A DNA stretch of 64,000 bases from Moniliophthora roreri (GCA_001466705.2 LATX02000008.1:1-64000), one strand, 5' to 3'; counted from the first letter of the stretch, positions 21,550-33,209 are shown. A program made the numbers and translations. The notes: generated by a model not told the origin, from the sequence alone.

Positions 21550-24420
21550 CTAAGGGAGGTTATGAGCAATTTTATACTCCAGGTATAACTCCATCAAGTG
21601 TTTTAATCCACTAGGTTGGAGCCATTCGTTATGGGAAGAATTGAATCCTTTCCATGACATAAGGTAATGGGTTGGCTTCTTGTTTTTTCCTTGTGGTCTG
21701 TGTCTGATGATTGCTTCCACTTCAAACTCTTCTTGTCCATCTACAATGTCCAGTGGTGGTTCTAGAAAGTTCAGTCTGTGGACTTCGGTTTCTTTGTATG
21801 GTGATAGAAGTCTGGCATGGAAAACAGGGTGGATTCTCCACTGGAAAGGTAGTTCTAGTTTGTATGTCACTGGGCCCAAAACTTCTTCTATTTTGAATGG
21901 CCCTTCACATTTCAGAGACAGTTTTGGGGAGAGGCATCTGAGCTTCAGGTTTTTTCCTTCTAGCCACACCTTCTGACCCTTCTCAAACTTGTCAAAGCTC
22001 CTTCCATTCCTTTCTTTTACTCTTCAGGCCAATATATCCAAGGGAGCTGATGTTTCTTCTCTGAGTTTCTTTAACTCCACTAGTCTTTTCTCTACCAATG
22101 GTACAGGGGATTTGCTGAATATAGTGGGAAGTGGTTGAGGGTGATACCCCATCATGAGGTAGAAAGGACTCTGTTTCATAACAGAATGGGTACAACTGTT
22201 GTGTGCAAACTTGGCAAAGAGAAGAAGGTCTCTCCATTTGGTTTGTTCTTTTGCACAGAAGAAGCAGAGGAAGATTTCTACTTCCTGGTTGACTCTTTCA
22301 GTCTCTCCATCGGTTTGAGAGTGATAAGCAGTACTTAGCATTTGTTTAATCCCTAGCAACCTCCCCATTTCTCTGAAGACTTCTGCTGTGAATCTAGAGT
22401 CTTGATCTGAAATAATTTTGTCTGGTAGACCAAATCACTTGTAGACATGTCGTAAAAGAAGTTCAGCTGTCTCTGTGGTGTCGAGTTTCTTTTTGCATGG
22501 AATGAAAACCATCCCCTTCATAGTGGCATAGTCCACCATGACAAGTATTGAGTTATCTCCTTCTATTTCTGGTAGGTCTGTGATCAAATCCATGGAGATT
22601 ACTTGGAAAGGTAACACATCTTTATGCCCACTGATCAGATGAATCAGAACTCGTGTAGGGTGGGTGTTGACCTTCATCTGTTGGCATGCTGCACAACCTT
22701 CCACAAATGTTTTGATGAATTTTGTCATTCCAGGCCACCAATAATTGCATTGGACTTGATCAAGTGTGTTCCATTGTCCCAGATGTCCATGTGGTAGTGC
22801 TTTGTGGATCACTTTCACAATGTGTCTTTGTAACATTATGTCATTTGGCACGTAAACCCAGTCTTTATAGTAAAGCAGATCATTTTCGATCTTCTAATCT
22901 TGTAATGCTGATTTTATCGGAGGTGCTCCTTTATCAATGGGGCTCTCCAATGTCATTTGGTGGAATTTGTCCTTTGGCAATGCTTTCTCTAGCATTTCTT
23001 TCAGTTCCGTATCAATCAAGTTGATGAATAGCTTATCTGGCAGCATGACGACATCTTTGTTGTCATTGTCATCACCTTCTACCAAATCTGATCTTCACAA
23101 CAGAGCATCTGCCTGTACCATTTTCATCTCTGGAACATGTACTAGTTGGAGATCAAATTGTGACAGAAATAGGCTCTATCGAGCTTGTCACTGGTTTAAT
23201 TTCTGTGCCGCTCAGTAATAAGTGAGGTTTTTGTGGTCTGAGAAAACAGTCACTGGGTGTTTTCCTCCCAAAAGGTAATGCTTCCATGTTTGTAGTGCAT
23301 TCACGATGGCAAGTAATTCTCGATTGTAAATTTTGTAGTTCTATTCCATTGGGGTGAAAGCGTGAGAGATATATCCACATGGGTGCAGTTCCCTGTTGGG
23401 TCCTCTTTGCTTCAGCACCACTCCAGTTGCCCATTTCGATGCATCAGCTTCAATATAGAATGCTTCTTTGTTGTTCACCATTTTCAAGATCGGTTCCTGT
23501 AAAAACTTCAACTTGAGGGTATCGAAAGTGATCTGGCAATGTTTCATCCATTCAAAAGAGGTATTCTTCTTGGTCAGGTCGTGTAGAGGTTGTGCTAGCT
23601 CAGCATATTTCCCTATGAATTTCTAGTAGAAATTTGCAAACCCCAAAAAGGATCTCACACCTTTGACTGTTTTTGGTGCTTCCCAATTCTTTATTCCTGC
23701 GAGTTTGGTGGGGTCCATTTGAATATGTACAGGGGTAATAATCATTTCCAAAAAGAGGGTCTTTGTTACTTCGAATTTGCACTTCTCTGGTTTCAGGAAC
23801 AGGTCGTTTTCCCGCAATCTTTCCAGCACATGTCGAGTGTGGAGTTGATGTATTCGCCATTTGTCCAAAAAGATAAGAATGTCATCCATGTAGACAACAC
23901 ACCAGCCTTTGTCGATGAAATCCTTCAAGATGTCATTCATGAAGGCTTGAAATGTCACAGAAGAGTTTGTTAGTCTGAAAAACATGACTGTCAGTTCAAA
24001 TAGCCCCTGTGGTGTTTTGAACGCTGCTTTCCATTGGTCACCATCTTTGATCCAGATATTATTGTAGCCATTACATAAGTCTAACTTCATGAAAACTTTG
24101 GCAGTCTTCAACTTGTCTATGAGGTCAGTGACTAATGGAAGGGGGCATTGATTCTTTATCATCCCATTGTTCAGATCCCAATAATCTTGACATGGTCTCA
24201 GCATTCCCACTTCTTTCTTTGCAACAAAGAAGAATGGTGATGCCATAGGCGATTTTGAGGGTCGGATATATCCTTTTCATAAGTTTTCGTCAAGGAATTT
24301 GTCCTGTTCTAGTCTCTCTTTCAGTGATAAGGAGTAGATTTTGCAATCTTTTGGTTTGAAGTTGGGTTTTAGATTGATCGCATGATCATATGATCAAGAT
24401 GGGGGAAATCATTTGGATTT
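21550..24420 (-). pseudogene. Gypsy pol: reverse transcriptase, RNase H, integrase, chromodomain
   Basis: Reverse transcriptase is at 24246-23623 (SPFFFVAKKE, VFMKLDLCNGYNNI, CVVYMDDILIF with the catalytic Y-x-DD). RNase H is at about 23547-23150 (EAFYIEADASKWATGVVLKQ). Integrase has a zinc-binding end (CAACQQMKVNTHPTRV), core Asp in VISMDLITDLP and IISDQDSRF, and Glu in TDGETERVNQEVE. A C-terminal chromodomain follows (EEFEVEAIIRHRP, HYLMSWKGFNSSHNEWLQP), which in this lineage targets integration to heterochromatin. Stops break the frame, for example TGA before FGLPDKIISD at about 22437 and between reverse transcriptase and RNase H. Confidence 0.88.
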
Positions 24421-24457
24421 CTTCTTCTTGAAGTGATCAGTGTAATCAGAGAAATAT

Positions 24458-25169
24458 CACTATGTACAAGGTGTTCTTTTAACATTGAGAAAACACTTAA
24501 TCTTCTTGCAAAGAGAATTCTTATAAAAACATATATAAATTCTAAATTTCAATTGTGTCCTCTCAACAAGAATATGTCTGGAGAATACTAAATTTTCAAA
24601 TTCTGAGAATTAATAAATAATACAATATATTAGAATAATTTCCATGCTGAGAAAATATTAAATTTTCTCTGGTTGAAAATGCTCAGAAAATGCTGATAAG
24701 ATAAGATTAAAATTCCACATTTTCTATTGTGGGAAAGTCAGAGAAAACACTAGGAAAACACTAGGAAAATAGTAGGAAAATCATATGAAAACACTATATT
24801 TTAAAGCAGTTCTTAGATAGTTTTCATATAGTTTTCCTTTTGTATTTATCATGTTTCCTTTAATATAAAATTCAAAATCTTATATTTATTTTCTAAATGT
24901 TTTCTCACTATTTTATAAGGCAGAAAATTTAGTATATCTATAATTAGAAAATTAAAGGATAATTCTATAATTTCATTATCATAAAATTATCAAAAAACAT
25001 AGACTCTTCTGGAAATTAAAATCCAGAGTATGCTTGCTGTTTTCAATATGTGATGATAACTTGAAACTAATAGAATTTTCTGAGTGTTGTCTGGAAGCAA
25101 ATATATAGCAGTATTCTGAGTGTATTTCCTTTGTATTAATAGCATAGAAAGAACACCTTGTATGTAGTG
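24458..25169. mobile_element. CACTA-type MITE, family 1, copy 2 (712 bases)
   Basis: Termini CACTATGTACAAGGTGTTC and the matching inverse, flanked by the 3-base duplication TAT. It is inserted in gypsy pol upstream of the reverse transcriptase. Confidence 0.88.
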
Positions 25170-25313
25170 TATGGTGGTAATAATTCCTCTAGAGGCTTTG
25201 TTTTTGTGTTGTGAGTCTGTGCTAACACTTGAGAAGCCGATAACTTAGTGTTGATTCTGATTTCATCACTATCTTCTTCTCCTCAGATAAATGAACAAAT
25301 CAGGACTTCATCA
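25170..25313 (-). pseudogene. 144-base piece of gypsy pol isolated between two MITEs
   Basis: This short remnant of the protease/reverse transcriptase linker is bounded by copy 2 and copy 3. It has no usable frame of its own. Confidence 0.6.
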
Positions 25314-25952
25314 CACTATGTATGAGGTGTTCTTTTAACATGGTTTTCTGATTGAGAAAACACTTAATCTTCTTGCAAAGAGAGTTTTTATAAAACCATA
25401 TATAAATTCTAAATTTCAATTGTGTCCTCTCAACAAGAATATGCCTGGAGAATACTAAATTTTCAGCAGCAAAAGATATGGAATTTTCAAATTCTGAGAA
25501 TTAATAGATAATACAATATATTAGAATAATTTCCATACTGAGAAAACATTAAATTTTCTCTGGTTGAAGATGCTCAGAAAATGCTGATAAGATAAGATTA
25601 AAATTCCACATTTTCTATTGTGGGAAAGTCAGAGAAAACACTAGGAAAACACTATATTTCAAAGCAGTTCTTAGATAGTTTTCATTTAGTTTTCCTTTTG
25701 TATTTAACATGTTTCCTTTGATATAAAATTCAAAATCTTATATTTGTTTTCTAAATGTTTTCTCACTATTTTATAAGGCAGAAAATTTAGTATATTTGTA
25801 ATTAGAAAATTAAAGGATAATTCTATAATTTCATTATCATAAAATAATAGAAAAACAGACTCTTCTGGAANGTCTGGAAGCAAATATATAGCAGTATTCT
25901 GAGTGTATTTCCTTTGTATTAATAGCATAAAAAGAACACCTTGTACATAGTG
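25314..25952. mobile_element. CACTA-type MITE, family 1, copy 3, with internal assembly gap
   Basis: Termini CACTATGTATGAGGTGTTC and the inverse ending TACATAGTG, flanked by the 3-base duplication TCA. About 87 bases present in other copies are missing at the N (25871), so the gap hides real sequence. Confidence 0.85.
25871..25871. other. Single N inside MITE copy 3
   Basis: The flanks jump from TCTTCTGGAA to GTCTGGAAGC, which are about 87 bases apart in intact copies. Confidence 0.85.
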
Positions 25953-26470
25953 TCATCATTAACTTTGTCCAATATTCCGGTAAATGGTTTTATCTGCTTT
26001 TGTGCCCAGACCTTTCTTCTTGGTCGAAATTTGACCAGGCCTGTCGCCCAGTCAATGTTGGGGTTGTGATCTTGAAGCCAGGGTAGTCCCAAAATAAATC
26101 GCTCTGGTCCTAATCCCAAAATTCAGAACGTCTTGGTCATCTGCTTGTCTCCTATGGAAATTTCCATATCGACTGAATGTGTTATCCAACTGGTCTTGTT
26201 CCATGTGCCATCTATGTTGTAAACTTTGATGGGCTTTATCAATTTGGTCCATGGTTTTTGACTTTTTCTTGCTTCTTCTTCACAGATGAAGCATCCTCCA
26301 GCTTCAGAATCAATTAGAGCCTTTTCTTTGACAATTTCTGTCCCAACATTGTATGAAAGAGGGATATGCATAGAATTTTGTTTTAACTTAGCTAATACAA
26401 TGTTTGAGATCGTAATTGCTGGCAGCAAGAGTGTCGGTCTCTTCTGCCCTTTTAAAAACCCTCCTTTCCC
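25953..26470 (-). pseudogene. Gypsy retropepsin-like aspartic protease
   Basis: Frames at 26428-26123 and 26119-25953 together give the fold: KEKALIDSEAGGCFI (the D-S-G motif, with Glu instead of Gly) and GLPWLQDHNPNIDW (the conserved C-terminal block). The Gly-to-Glu change next to the catalytic Asp and a stop between the frames indicate loss of activity. The frame runs into MITE copy 3. The same sequence occurs at 33400-33917. Confidence 0.78.
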
Positions 26471-26559
26471 ATGAGATCAAAGATCTCTTCTTGTTCAGCA
26501 TCTCCTTGCTCTGCCACAAGCACTTGAATCTTCGTAAATGCTTCTCAGGCTGAGAGCTT

Positions 26560-27458
26560 CTTCAGTTCAGTTCAGGGAGAGATGCTTTGGCTAGTTTGTC
26601 CTTTCAGAGAACAATCTCATGAGATGTGACTGGTTTTAGTGCATCAGAAGCACTTCCCTTGAGCCATATAATCTTTTTTGTCTGATTCTGACAAAATTTG
26701 ACCAATTACCGTCTCTTTCTCTTTTCGGATCACTTTCGGCTTGACGACTTCTCTGGGGGCTCTTCTCTTTTTGTTTGCCATCACCATTTTGTACTGGTTG
26801 TTGTATCTGATCGCTAGCTTGTACCAATCATCAAGGGTGTCAGGGACACCATCTGTTCTAAGCATAATTTTGTCCTGGAGAGAGCCAGGAAGTCCTTCTC
26901 TAAAGAACTTCATGAGAGCCTGTTCGTCATATCCTGTTTCCATCGCGATGAGATGGAATTCATTGACATAATTGTCTGCTCTGTCCTTCATTTTGACTTC
27001 TTCAATTTTCATCTGTGTGTCTCCAGCAACGTTGACAGGTTGCCATTCAGCTTGAAATCTTTTCTTGAAACTAGTCCAAGATTCTGTTCAGAGTCATCAT
27101 CCTCTGGGAACAATTTGATTTGTTCCATGATCTTCCATCTGTTTGTCTTTCCTTTAAGGAGAGAGAGAAGAAGCATCTTCTTCTTCTCATCTGTATTGGC
27201 TTTCAAAGGATTCATTCGAAAGTAGAGTTCAAGATCAAGAAGAAAGCATCTGGTGTCCTTGTGATCTCTTTCATAGGGGTCGGGGACTGGTCCTTTGCTA
27301 GCTTCATCCTTCTTTTCATCCAACGTTTCAATTACAGCAGCAGAGATGGTTTTAGCCCATTGTTTGTCAGTATCATCAACCTCGACCTTGGGTTTTACAT
27401 CTGGTGCAGCACTGGCACTCGGGGTCATTATTTCTGGTGTAGGGGTATGATATAACAT
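26560..27458 (-). pseudogene. Gypsy gag with CCHC zinc knuckle
   Basis: The first frame, 27458-27009, has an acidic N-terminus and capsid-like LDLELYFRMNP. After a break, 27012-26644 contains YVNEFHLIAMETGYDEQALM and FFREGLPGSLQDKIM. The zinc knuckle follows at about 26652-26609 with the spacing C-x2-C-x4-H-x4-C, but two of the x positions are TGA stops (26646-26644 and 26619-26617) where gag proteins commonly have Arg. Gag would package the element RNA. Confidence 0.8.
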
Positions 27459-27743
27459 TCAGTATTCGTTGAAGGGATCAGTTTTGGAAGACTTAGCTTC
27501 AGGTTCTGATTCTGATTGTTCAGATAATTCTTGGAGACTCTCAATGGGTCCTTTTCACTGACTGTGAGTGATTCTTCATGGGGTTCCAAACAGATTGGGG
27601 TTCAACAATTGTTGTGCAACTTCAAGCTGGTCATCGAGATCACTTTCTTCAGCTGCCATAAGGCGAGCTCTCAGAGGTGTCGTGTTTCAGTTCGGAGGTG
27701 ATGCCTAGACCTGGACAGGTTGGCAATGATCAGCTTGACCTTT

Positions 27744-28225
27744 TGTTATGTTACTTGCACAGCAACAACAACTACTCAACACCACTATGATGTCGTGATG
27801 AAGAGCAATAAGGTTCAAGTTCAAGTTCGCTCAGTTAGACTGAGGTTCAGAGGGTTCAAGCATTGTTTTTGGACACAAGTTAAATTAACTAGGTCAAGCT
27901 GGAGAGCTATGACCTTACTCGTAGCTACCTTTATATATCATTTGTTCCTAGTCATTTGTACTATGTAGAACATCTCAGAATGTAATGGAAAAAGGTGACT
28001 AAAGAAAAAGAATTTGAAAGAAACTAAGAGAAAAAGATGAAGTCATTCTGATATCATAAATAGAATGTAGTAGAAAGGAATAGAAATTAAATAAGATAGT
28101 AGAAGAAAAGAGAACTGGGAAAGTGGAGGTGTCCAGATGTTAATGAGAAGCATATGTTGGATGGTCAGCGCTTAAATAACAAAAGGGGAAAAGAAAGTCT
28201 ATGAGGTATATGAAAATTTGTAACA
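27744..28225 (-). repeat. 5' LTR of the gypsy element
   Basis: 482 bases, starting TGTTATG and ending GTAACA, followed by the target duplication TACAG. I could not identify a convincing tRNA primer-binding site next to it. An identical LTR lies at 35191-35672 in the second version of the locus. Confidence 0.88.
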
Positions 28226-28970
28226 TACAGAGGTGTCTAAGCTGTACTTTCTAACTTATCTATGTATTAGATCCAAAGTGGATCACTCCCAAAACCTGTA
28301 GAGAACCTAACTATGGCCTAATGTAAAAGAGTTTATGGCTATGAAGCCTGACTATAATCGGACACTGTGACAGAGAAATTACCAAACACAGCTTAGTTTA
28401 TATAATATTTAGCACCTGACTCAGTTTTACTTGTATGTATGACAGATATATTAGATTATTTATTTTGTAGAGTATATAAGGGGACATGTTTTGTAGGTGG
28501 AAAGGCAGGAGAGATACTGCCCACCAATTACCAGAGTGTATGAGGTCATTGTTCAGGTAGAAGAGCTACTAGCAATCAGTATTTTTCAACCACTTCAGGC
28601 TCTAGCTTATTTAGTTGTGCAAGAGGCACAGGCTAGTTGAGACCTGAGATTGTATTCCAAACCAGAGATATAAATAAAAGCTAGAAAGAGCTTAGTTTTT
28701 AACACAAGAGGCATGTTTTCTGATAAGAAGAACATTGTATCAGTTTACCAAGAGGGTAGCTGATGTGCATCAGTATAGTCTGGTGTTTCAACGTGAATCA
28801 GACAGAGTTTCAGGCTAGCAGTGTCTAGAGGATTTGTCCTTTTGAGAATTGTTGCAGAGCATAGCTAAGAGGGCTATATTCAGGTACAAGAGGTACCTTT
28901 GTTCTCATTTAGAAGAAGTTTGTTCTTTGGGCAGTTTCTGGTCAAAATTTATACTAGTATTTGCTTTTGA
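28226..28970. other. Flanking DNA between the gypsy element and a MITE, nothing recognised
   Basis: No coding frame is supported. There is a TATA-like GTATATAAG near 28471. It recurs at 35673-36544 with a 127-base difference at 28323/35771-35897, which makes it useful for comparing the two versions of the locus. Confidence 0.5.
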
Positions 28971-29541
28971 CACTACAGACAAAAGGTTCTTTTGGAGATT
29001 ACTAAAATATTTGAGAAATATTGCTAAAAACTAATACATTCTTCTGGGCAATATTTGCTCTAAACTTATTGTAATTTATTCTATATTAATAAAACATTTC
29101 CTTAATGCAATATTATAGGAATATATACTATATTATTTACACTGAAAATATTATTAAAATGTGCCCAAGTTATTGTGTTTTTCTGTACATCAAAAGTGTG
29201 TGAAATCCAGACCAAATTGGGTCAAAAATCCGGATTTTTTGGTTCTGGGAAAACAGTTGCAAAACAGTAGGAAAAAACAAAACTTTAATATATAAAATAT
29301 TTGTGCTAAATGTGCCTAAAAACTAATGGAATATTTGATAATTCCCTCTTAGCTAAAATTAATAGGAAAGTATCAAGATTTTAATTTAATTTTTATAAAA
29401 TTTGGACAAAAAAAGTATAAAAGCAAAGCATATAATTTTAAGACTGTCTTTTTCATATCAAATCTATCTGTACTATATAAACATTTTCAGCTGACTAAAT
29501 TCTTTGAGAAACTATCTCAAAAGAACCCTTTGTCCATAGTG
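28971..29541. mobile_element. CACTA-type MITE, family 2 (571 bases)
   Basis: Terminal inverted repeats of the form CACTA(C/T)(A/G)GACAAA(A/G)GGTTC, flanked by the 3-base duplication TGA (28968-28970 and 29542-29544). The AT-rich interior differs from family 1. It recurs at 36545-37115 in the second version of the locus. Confidence 0.82.
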
Positions 29542-29780
29542 TGAAGTGATTAATAAACCACATACCAAGAAAATATTTATAAAAACAAACACCAATCTCA
29601 ATCTGAGAGGTTGTTTTGAAGGCATTCCTCTCTGAACTACCAAGCAAGACATTGAGAATTGTTCTTGATGTTGTGGTAACAGTGAACCATGCAAAAGCAA
29701 CTCACAAAACAAAACTGAGAATCAAGAACTTATATATACCTTTTTTGGGGGTATTTTGGCACCATAGGCCTTGTGTTTTC

Positions 29781-29781
29781 N
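29781..29781. other. Single N, end of the first version of the locus
   Basis: The left side (to 29780) continues in the second version at 37354 with different downstream sequence. The right side starts in an unrelated gypsy reverse transcriptase. This is a scaffold join. Confidence 0.85.
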
Positions 29782-30583
29782 AAAGACTTTTTCCCCATGA
29801 AAGTCCCACTACAGTATTTAACACGTTGTAAGATTTGGTTCATGTTCTGCATATGTTCCCATACAAAGCATCTGATGCCTGGATTTTCTGGTTATGTTTC
29901 ATATCCTCCACCTTCCAGTTCATATCTCGTTTTTGGTTCATGTATCAGAACATCATCAATATATGGCCACATAACCTGAGGTATTTCATCCTTCAGGATC
30001 TCACAGACATCCCTATGGAATATGGAAACTGAATTAGTCCATCCCATAGGTAACTTGACTAGTCTGTATGTGCCAAAAGGTATTTGAAACATTGTTAAGT
30101 CCCACGATGAAGGATGTATTTTCCTTTCATTGTATCCAATGAACAAATCCAGTGTTCCTCCACAAGCTCTTCCTGCAAAATGATTTGCTAGCTTGTACAT
30201 GGCTGGGGGAATCCCTGAATGTTGTATTGTTACAGCATTTAATGGTTCTAAACTGTGGACTATACACAGTCTACCATCTTTCTTGGCTACACAGAACCCA
30301 TCAGAATCAGTATAAACTATTTGATGGCTTGAAAGTCCCATTCGTTATCTTTTCTTTAATTATATTACACACTTTGTCAAATGTTCCTGGTGGAATTGGT
30401 GCATTCTTGAATACCCATGGCGTGTGTGGTACTACTGGAAATTCTACCTGAGGAAAGAAATCCTCTCTAAAGATTCCAGCTTCTGATTCATCCCATGCAA
30501 AAGCTATCTCTTGTAATTTCAATAAACAATGCAACAGCTTTTGTTCCTCTGGCAGAAGAAATCCTTCCAGATGATTTTCATCT
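29782..30583 (-). pseudogene. Reverse transcriptase domain of the second gypsy element
   Basis: Seen: HTPWVFKNAPIPPG, then after a stop SDGFCVAKKDGRLCIVHSLE, HSGIPPAMYKLANHF, GGTLDLFIGYNERKIH, TYRLVKLPMGWTNS and MWPYIDDVLIHEP (catalytic Y-x-DD). It is typical of a gypsy lineage common in mushrooms. A TAA breaks the frame near 30342, and the N at 29781 cuts the 3' end. Confidence 0.85.
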
Positions 30584-31330
30584 CACTACATATGAGGTGT
30601 TCTTTTAACATGGTTTTCTCATTGAGAAAACACTTAATCTTCTTGCAAAGAGAATTTTTATAAAACCATTTATAAATTCTAAATTTAAATTGTGTCCTCT
30701 CAACAAGAATATGCCTGGAGAATACTAAATTTTCAGCAGCAAAAGATATGGAATTTTCAAATTCTGAGAATTAATAGATAATACAATATATTAGAATAAT
30801 TTCCATACTGAGAAAACATTAAATTTTCTCTGGTTGAAAATGCTCAGAAAATGCTGATAAGATAAGATAAAAATTCCACATTTTCTATTGTGGGAAAGTT
30901 AGAGAAAACACTAGGAAAACACTAGGAGAATAGTAGAAAAATCATGTGAAAACACTATATTTTAAAGCAGTTTTTAGATAGTTTTCATATAGTTTTCCTT
31001 TTGTATTTAACATGTTTCCTTTAATATAAAATTCAAAATCTTATATTTGTTTTCTAAATGTTTTCTCACTATTTTATAAGGCAGAAAATTTAGTATATTT
31101 GTAATTAGAAAATTAAAGGATAATTCTATAATTTCATTATTATAAAATAATCAAAAAACACAGACTCTTCTGGAAATTAAAATCCAGAGTATGCTTGCTG
31201 TTTTCAATATGTGATGACAACTTGAAACTAATAGAATTTTCTGAGTGTTGTCTGGAAGCAAATATATAGCAGTATTCTGAGTGTATTTCCTTTGTATTAA
31301 TAGCATAAAAAGAACACCTCATATGTAGTG
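30584..31330. mobile_element. CACTA-type MITE, family 1, copy 4 (747 bases)
   Basis: Termini CACTACATATGAGGTGTTC and inverse, with the 3-base duplication TCT (30581-30583, 31331-31333). Inserted between protease and reverse transcriptase of the second gypsy element. Confidence 0.88.
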
Positions 31331-32668
31331 TCTATTACTTTCTTGCATTCTTCAGTGTAACGCTCCTCTGGAGTGTATTCTGGTGGATTAGTCAGTAGCT
31401 CAGGCATTCCTTCTAAAGGATCTCCCATAATATTTTGTTCAATCTGGAATTCTGAAGGTAATGTGGCCTTAATTGGTTTAACCTTCTTAGCCACCAGTTT
31501 GTACCTTCTTTTTCCATATGGTACTACAAAACCAGAGCCTTGGAAATGTGTCTTGCATACAGCATACTGAGTAGGACGTTTTTGCAAGCATTCCCATGGA
31601 GACAGAGTATCCAAGTCTTCGTTCGACATGTCACTCCATTTCTTTGATTGCTGGTCTACATGTTCCGCCAATGTGGGCTTTCATGGCTCATTGGCTTGTC
31701 TAGTTTGTTCCACAGCAGCCTTTGCTGCTGCTTTCCTCTGTTTGATTGTCTCATTCACTTTCTTACTTCTTCCATCATGTACTCTACTTTCCACTAACTC
31801 TCATATTGATTTTCTTTGGTTTTATTATTTTCTTTTTCCTTTGCTCCCATTAAGAATTGCTGAATTAGCCTGTTCGACTCACTATTCTCTTCTCCAGCAT
31901 CTGTATATGCTGCTGTTACATATGCTTCAGCTAGCTCTTCTGGTCGGAATTGCTTGCCGTCACTGGGTAACTTATAGCCCATCAGTACTACTTTGTTTGC
32001 TTCTGTGAGCTCGAACTGTAAGGCTACCTCTCCCTGTTGGCTAATCAGATCCTCGAGGTCTGAAAATTTACATCTTCCTCCATTTGAGGAGAAGCTGGTT
32101 CTTCAATTGGAGGTTTAACTTCCTCATGCCTTGGAGGCCAATACGATCCTCGTCTAAACATAGGGATTGTAACCCTTTGTTTAGTATTCAGACATGTTAT
32201 CTCGAGTTCAGTATCTTCTCCATTGTTCAATACTTTTGTATTTGCTAGGGTATTGAATGGTTGACCTAGTAACACTTGATATGGTGCACCATCGACTATA
32301 TGCACTTGTAAGTACAGGACTATTTCTCCAAACTTGAAGGGCACATTTCTAGCTAAGCCCTGCATAGAGTTTAGTCCACCATTCGACGATTGCATGCATA
32401 TAACCATATCAGGATCCCAGGTTAAGTCTAGGCTTTTAGTGATCCATGTATCCATTGAGATTATTTGTGATCCACTGTCTAGATCCACTTCTACCACAAT
32501 GCTACTTCCATTGACTTTCGGGAAAATTACTCTGAGTCCTTCGGTAGTGGCAGCTACTATCATTAGTACCTTTTTCACTCCATCCAGACAATCTACTATG
32601 TCCACATTGAATTGGTCAACAGGATCTAACTGGACTACTGCTCCTGTGGGCATATCCCCCACAGGCAC
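31331..32668 (-). pseudogene. Protease and linker region of the second gypsy element
   Basis: VVEVDLDSGSQIISMDTWIT carries the aspartic protease D-S-G motif, and PYQVLLGQPFNTLA is the conserved second block. Downstream frames 31671-31334 (AVCKTHFQGSGFVVPYGKRR) continue toward the reverse transcriptase and run into MITE copy 4. Stops near 32044 and 31672 interrupt it. Confidence 0.75.
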
Positions 32669-33208
32669 TACATATGAGGTGTTCTTTTCATGCTATTAAT
32701 ACAAAGGAAATACACTCAGAATACTGCTATATATTCACTTCCAGACAACATTCAGAAAATTCTATTAGTTTCAAGCTATCATCACACACTGAAAACAGCA
32801 AGCATATTCTGTATTTTAATTTCCAGAAAAGTCTGTGTTTTTTAATAATGGAATTATAAAATTATCCTTTAGTTTTCTAATTACAAATATACTAGATTTT
32901 CTGCCTTATAAAATAGTGAGAAAACATTCAGAAAATAGATATGAAATTTTGAATTTTATATCAAGAAAAACAGGTTAAATACAAGAGGAAAATTATATGA
33001 AAACTATCTAAAAACTGCTGTAAGATATAGTGTTTCCATATGATTTTCCTACTATTTTCCTAGTGTTTTCCAGGTGTTTTCTCTGACTTTCCTACAATAG
33101 AAGATTTGAAATTTTTATCTTATCTTATCAGCATTTTCTGAGCATTTTCAACCAGAGAAAATTTAATGTTTTCTCAGTATGGAAATTATTCTAATATATT
33201 GTATTATC
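32666..33208. mobile_element. CACTA-type MITE, family 1, copy 5, opposite orientation, cut by an N
   Basis: It starts CACTACATATGAGGTGTTC but the interior is the reverse complement of the other copies. The second terminus is missing at the N, so no target duplication can be checked. Confidence 0.75.
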
Positions 33209-33209
33209 N
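33209..33209. other. Single N, start of the second version of the locus
   Basis: MITE orientation flips across this N: reverse on the left, forward on the right. This marks a contig join. Confidence 0.85.

Larger units (their letters stand above)
18855..28225 (-). mobile_element. Ty3/gypsy chromodomain LTR retrotransposon, complete from LTR to LTR, degenerate
   Basis: The LTRs are 18855-19337 and 27744-28225, each starting TGTTA and ending GTAACA. The element is flanked by the 5-base direct repeat TACAG (18850-18854 and 28226-28230), a target-site duplication. On the minus strand the order is 5' LTR, gag, aspartic protease, reverse transcriptase, RNase H, integrase, chromodomain, an extra ORF, a polypurine tract and the 3' LTR. 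Three CACTA-type MITEs (20644-21390, 24458-25169, 25314-25952) are nested in it. Without them the element is about 7.3 kb. Frequent TGA stops mean it cannot move by itself. The N at 25871 lies inside the third MITE. Confidence 0.9.
29782..32665 (-). mobile_element. Second Ty3/gypsy element, internal fragment with a nested MITE
   Basis: On the minus strand a protease region (32668-32045) is followed by a linker (31671-31334), MITE copy 4, and a reverse transcriptase region (30583-29782). No LTR is present in the fragment. Its sequence is clearly different from the 18.9-28.2 kb element. Confidence 0.8.

Noticed and set aside
29616..29831. Frame reading across the N at 29781
   Set aside because: It joins two unrelated contigs.
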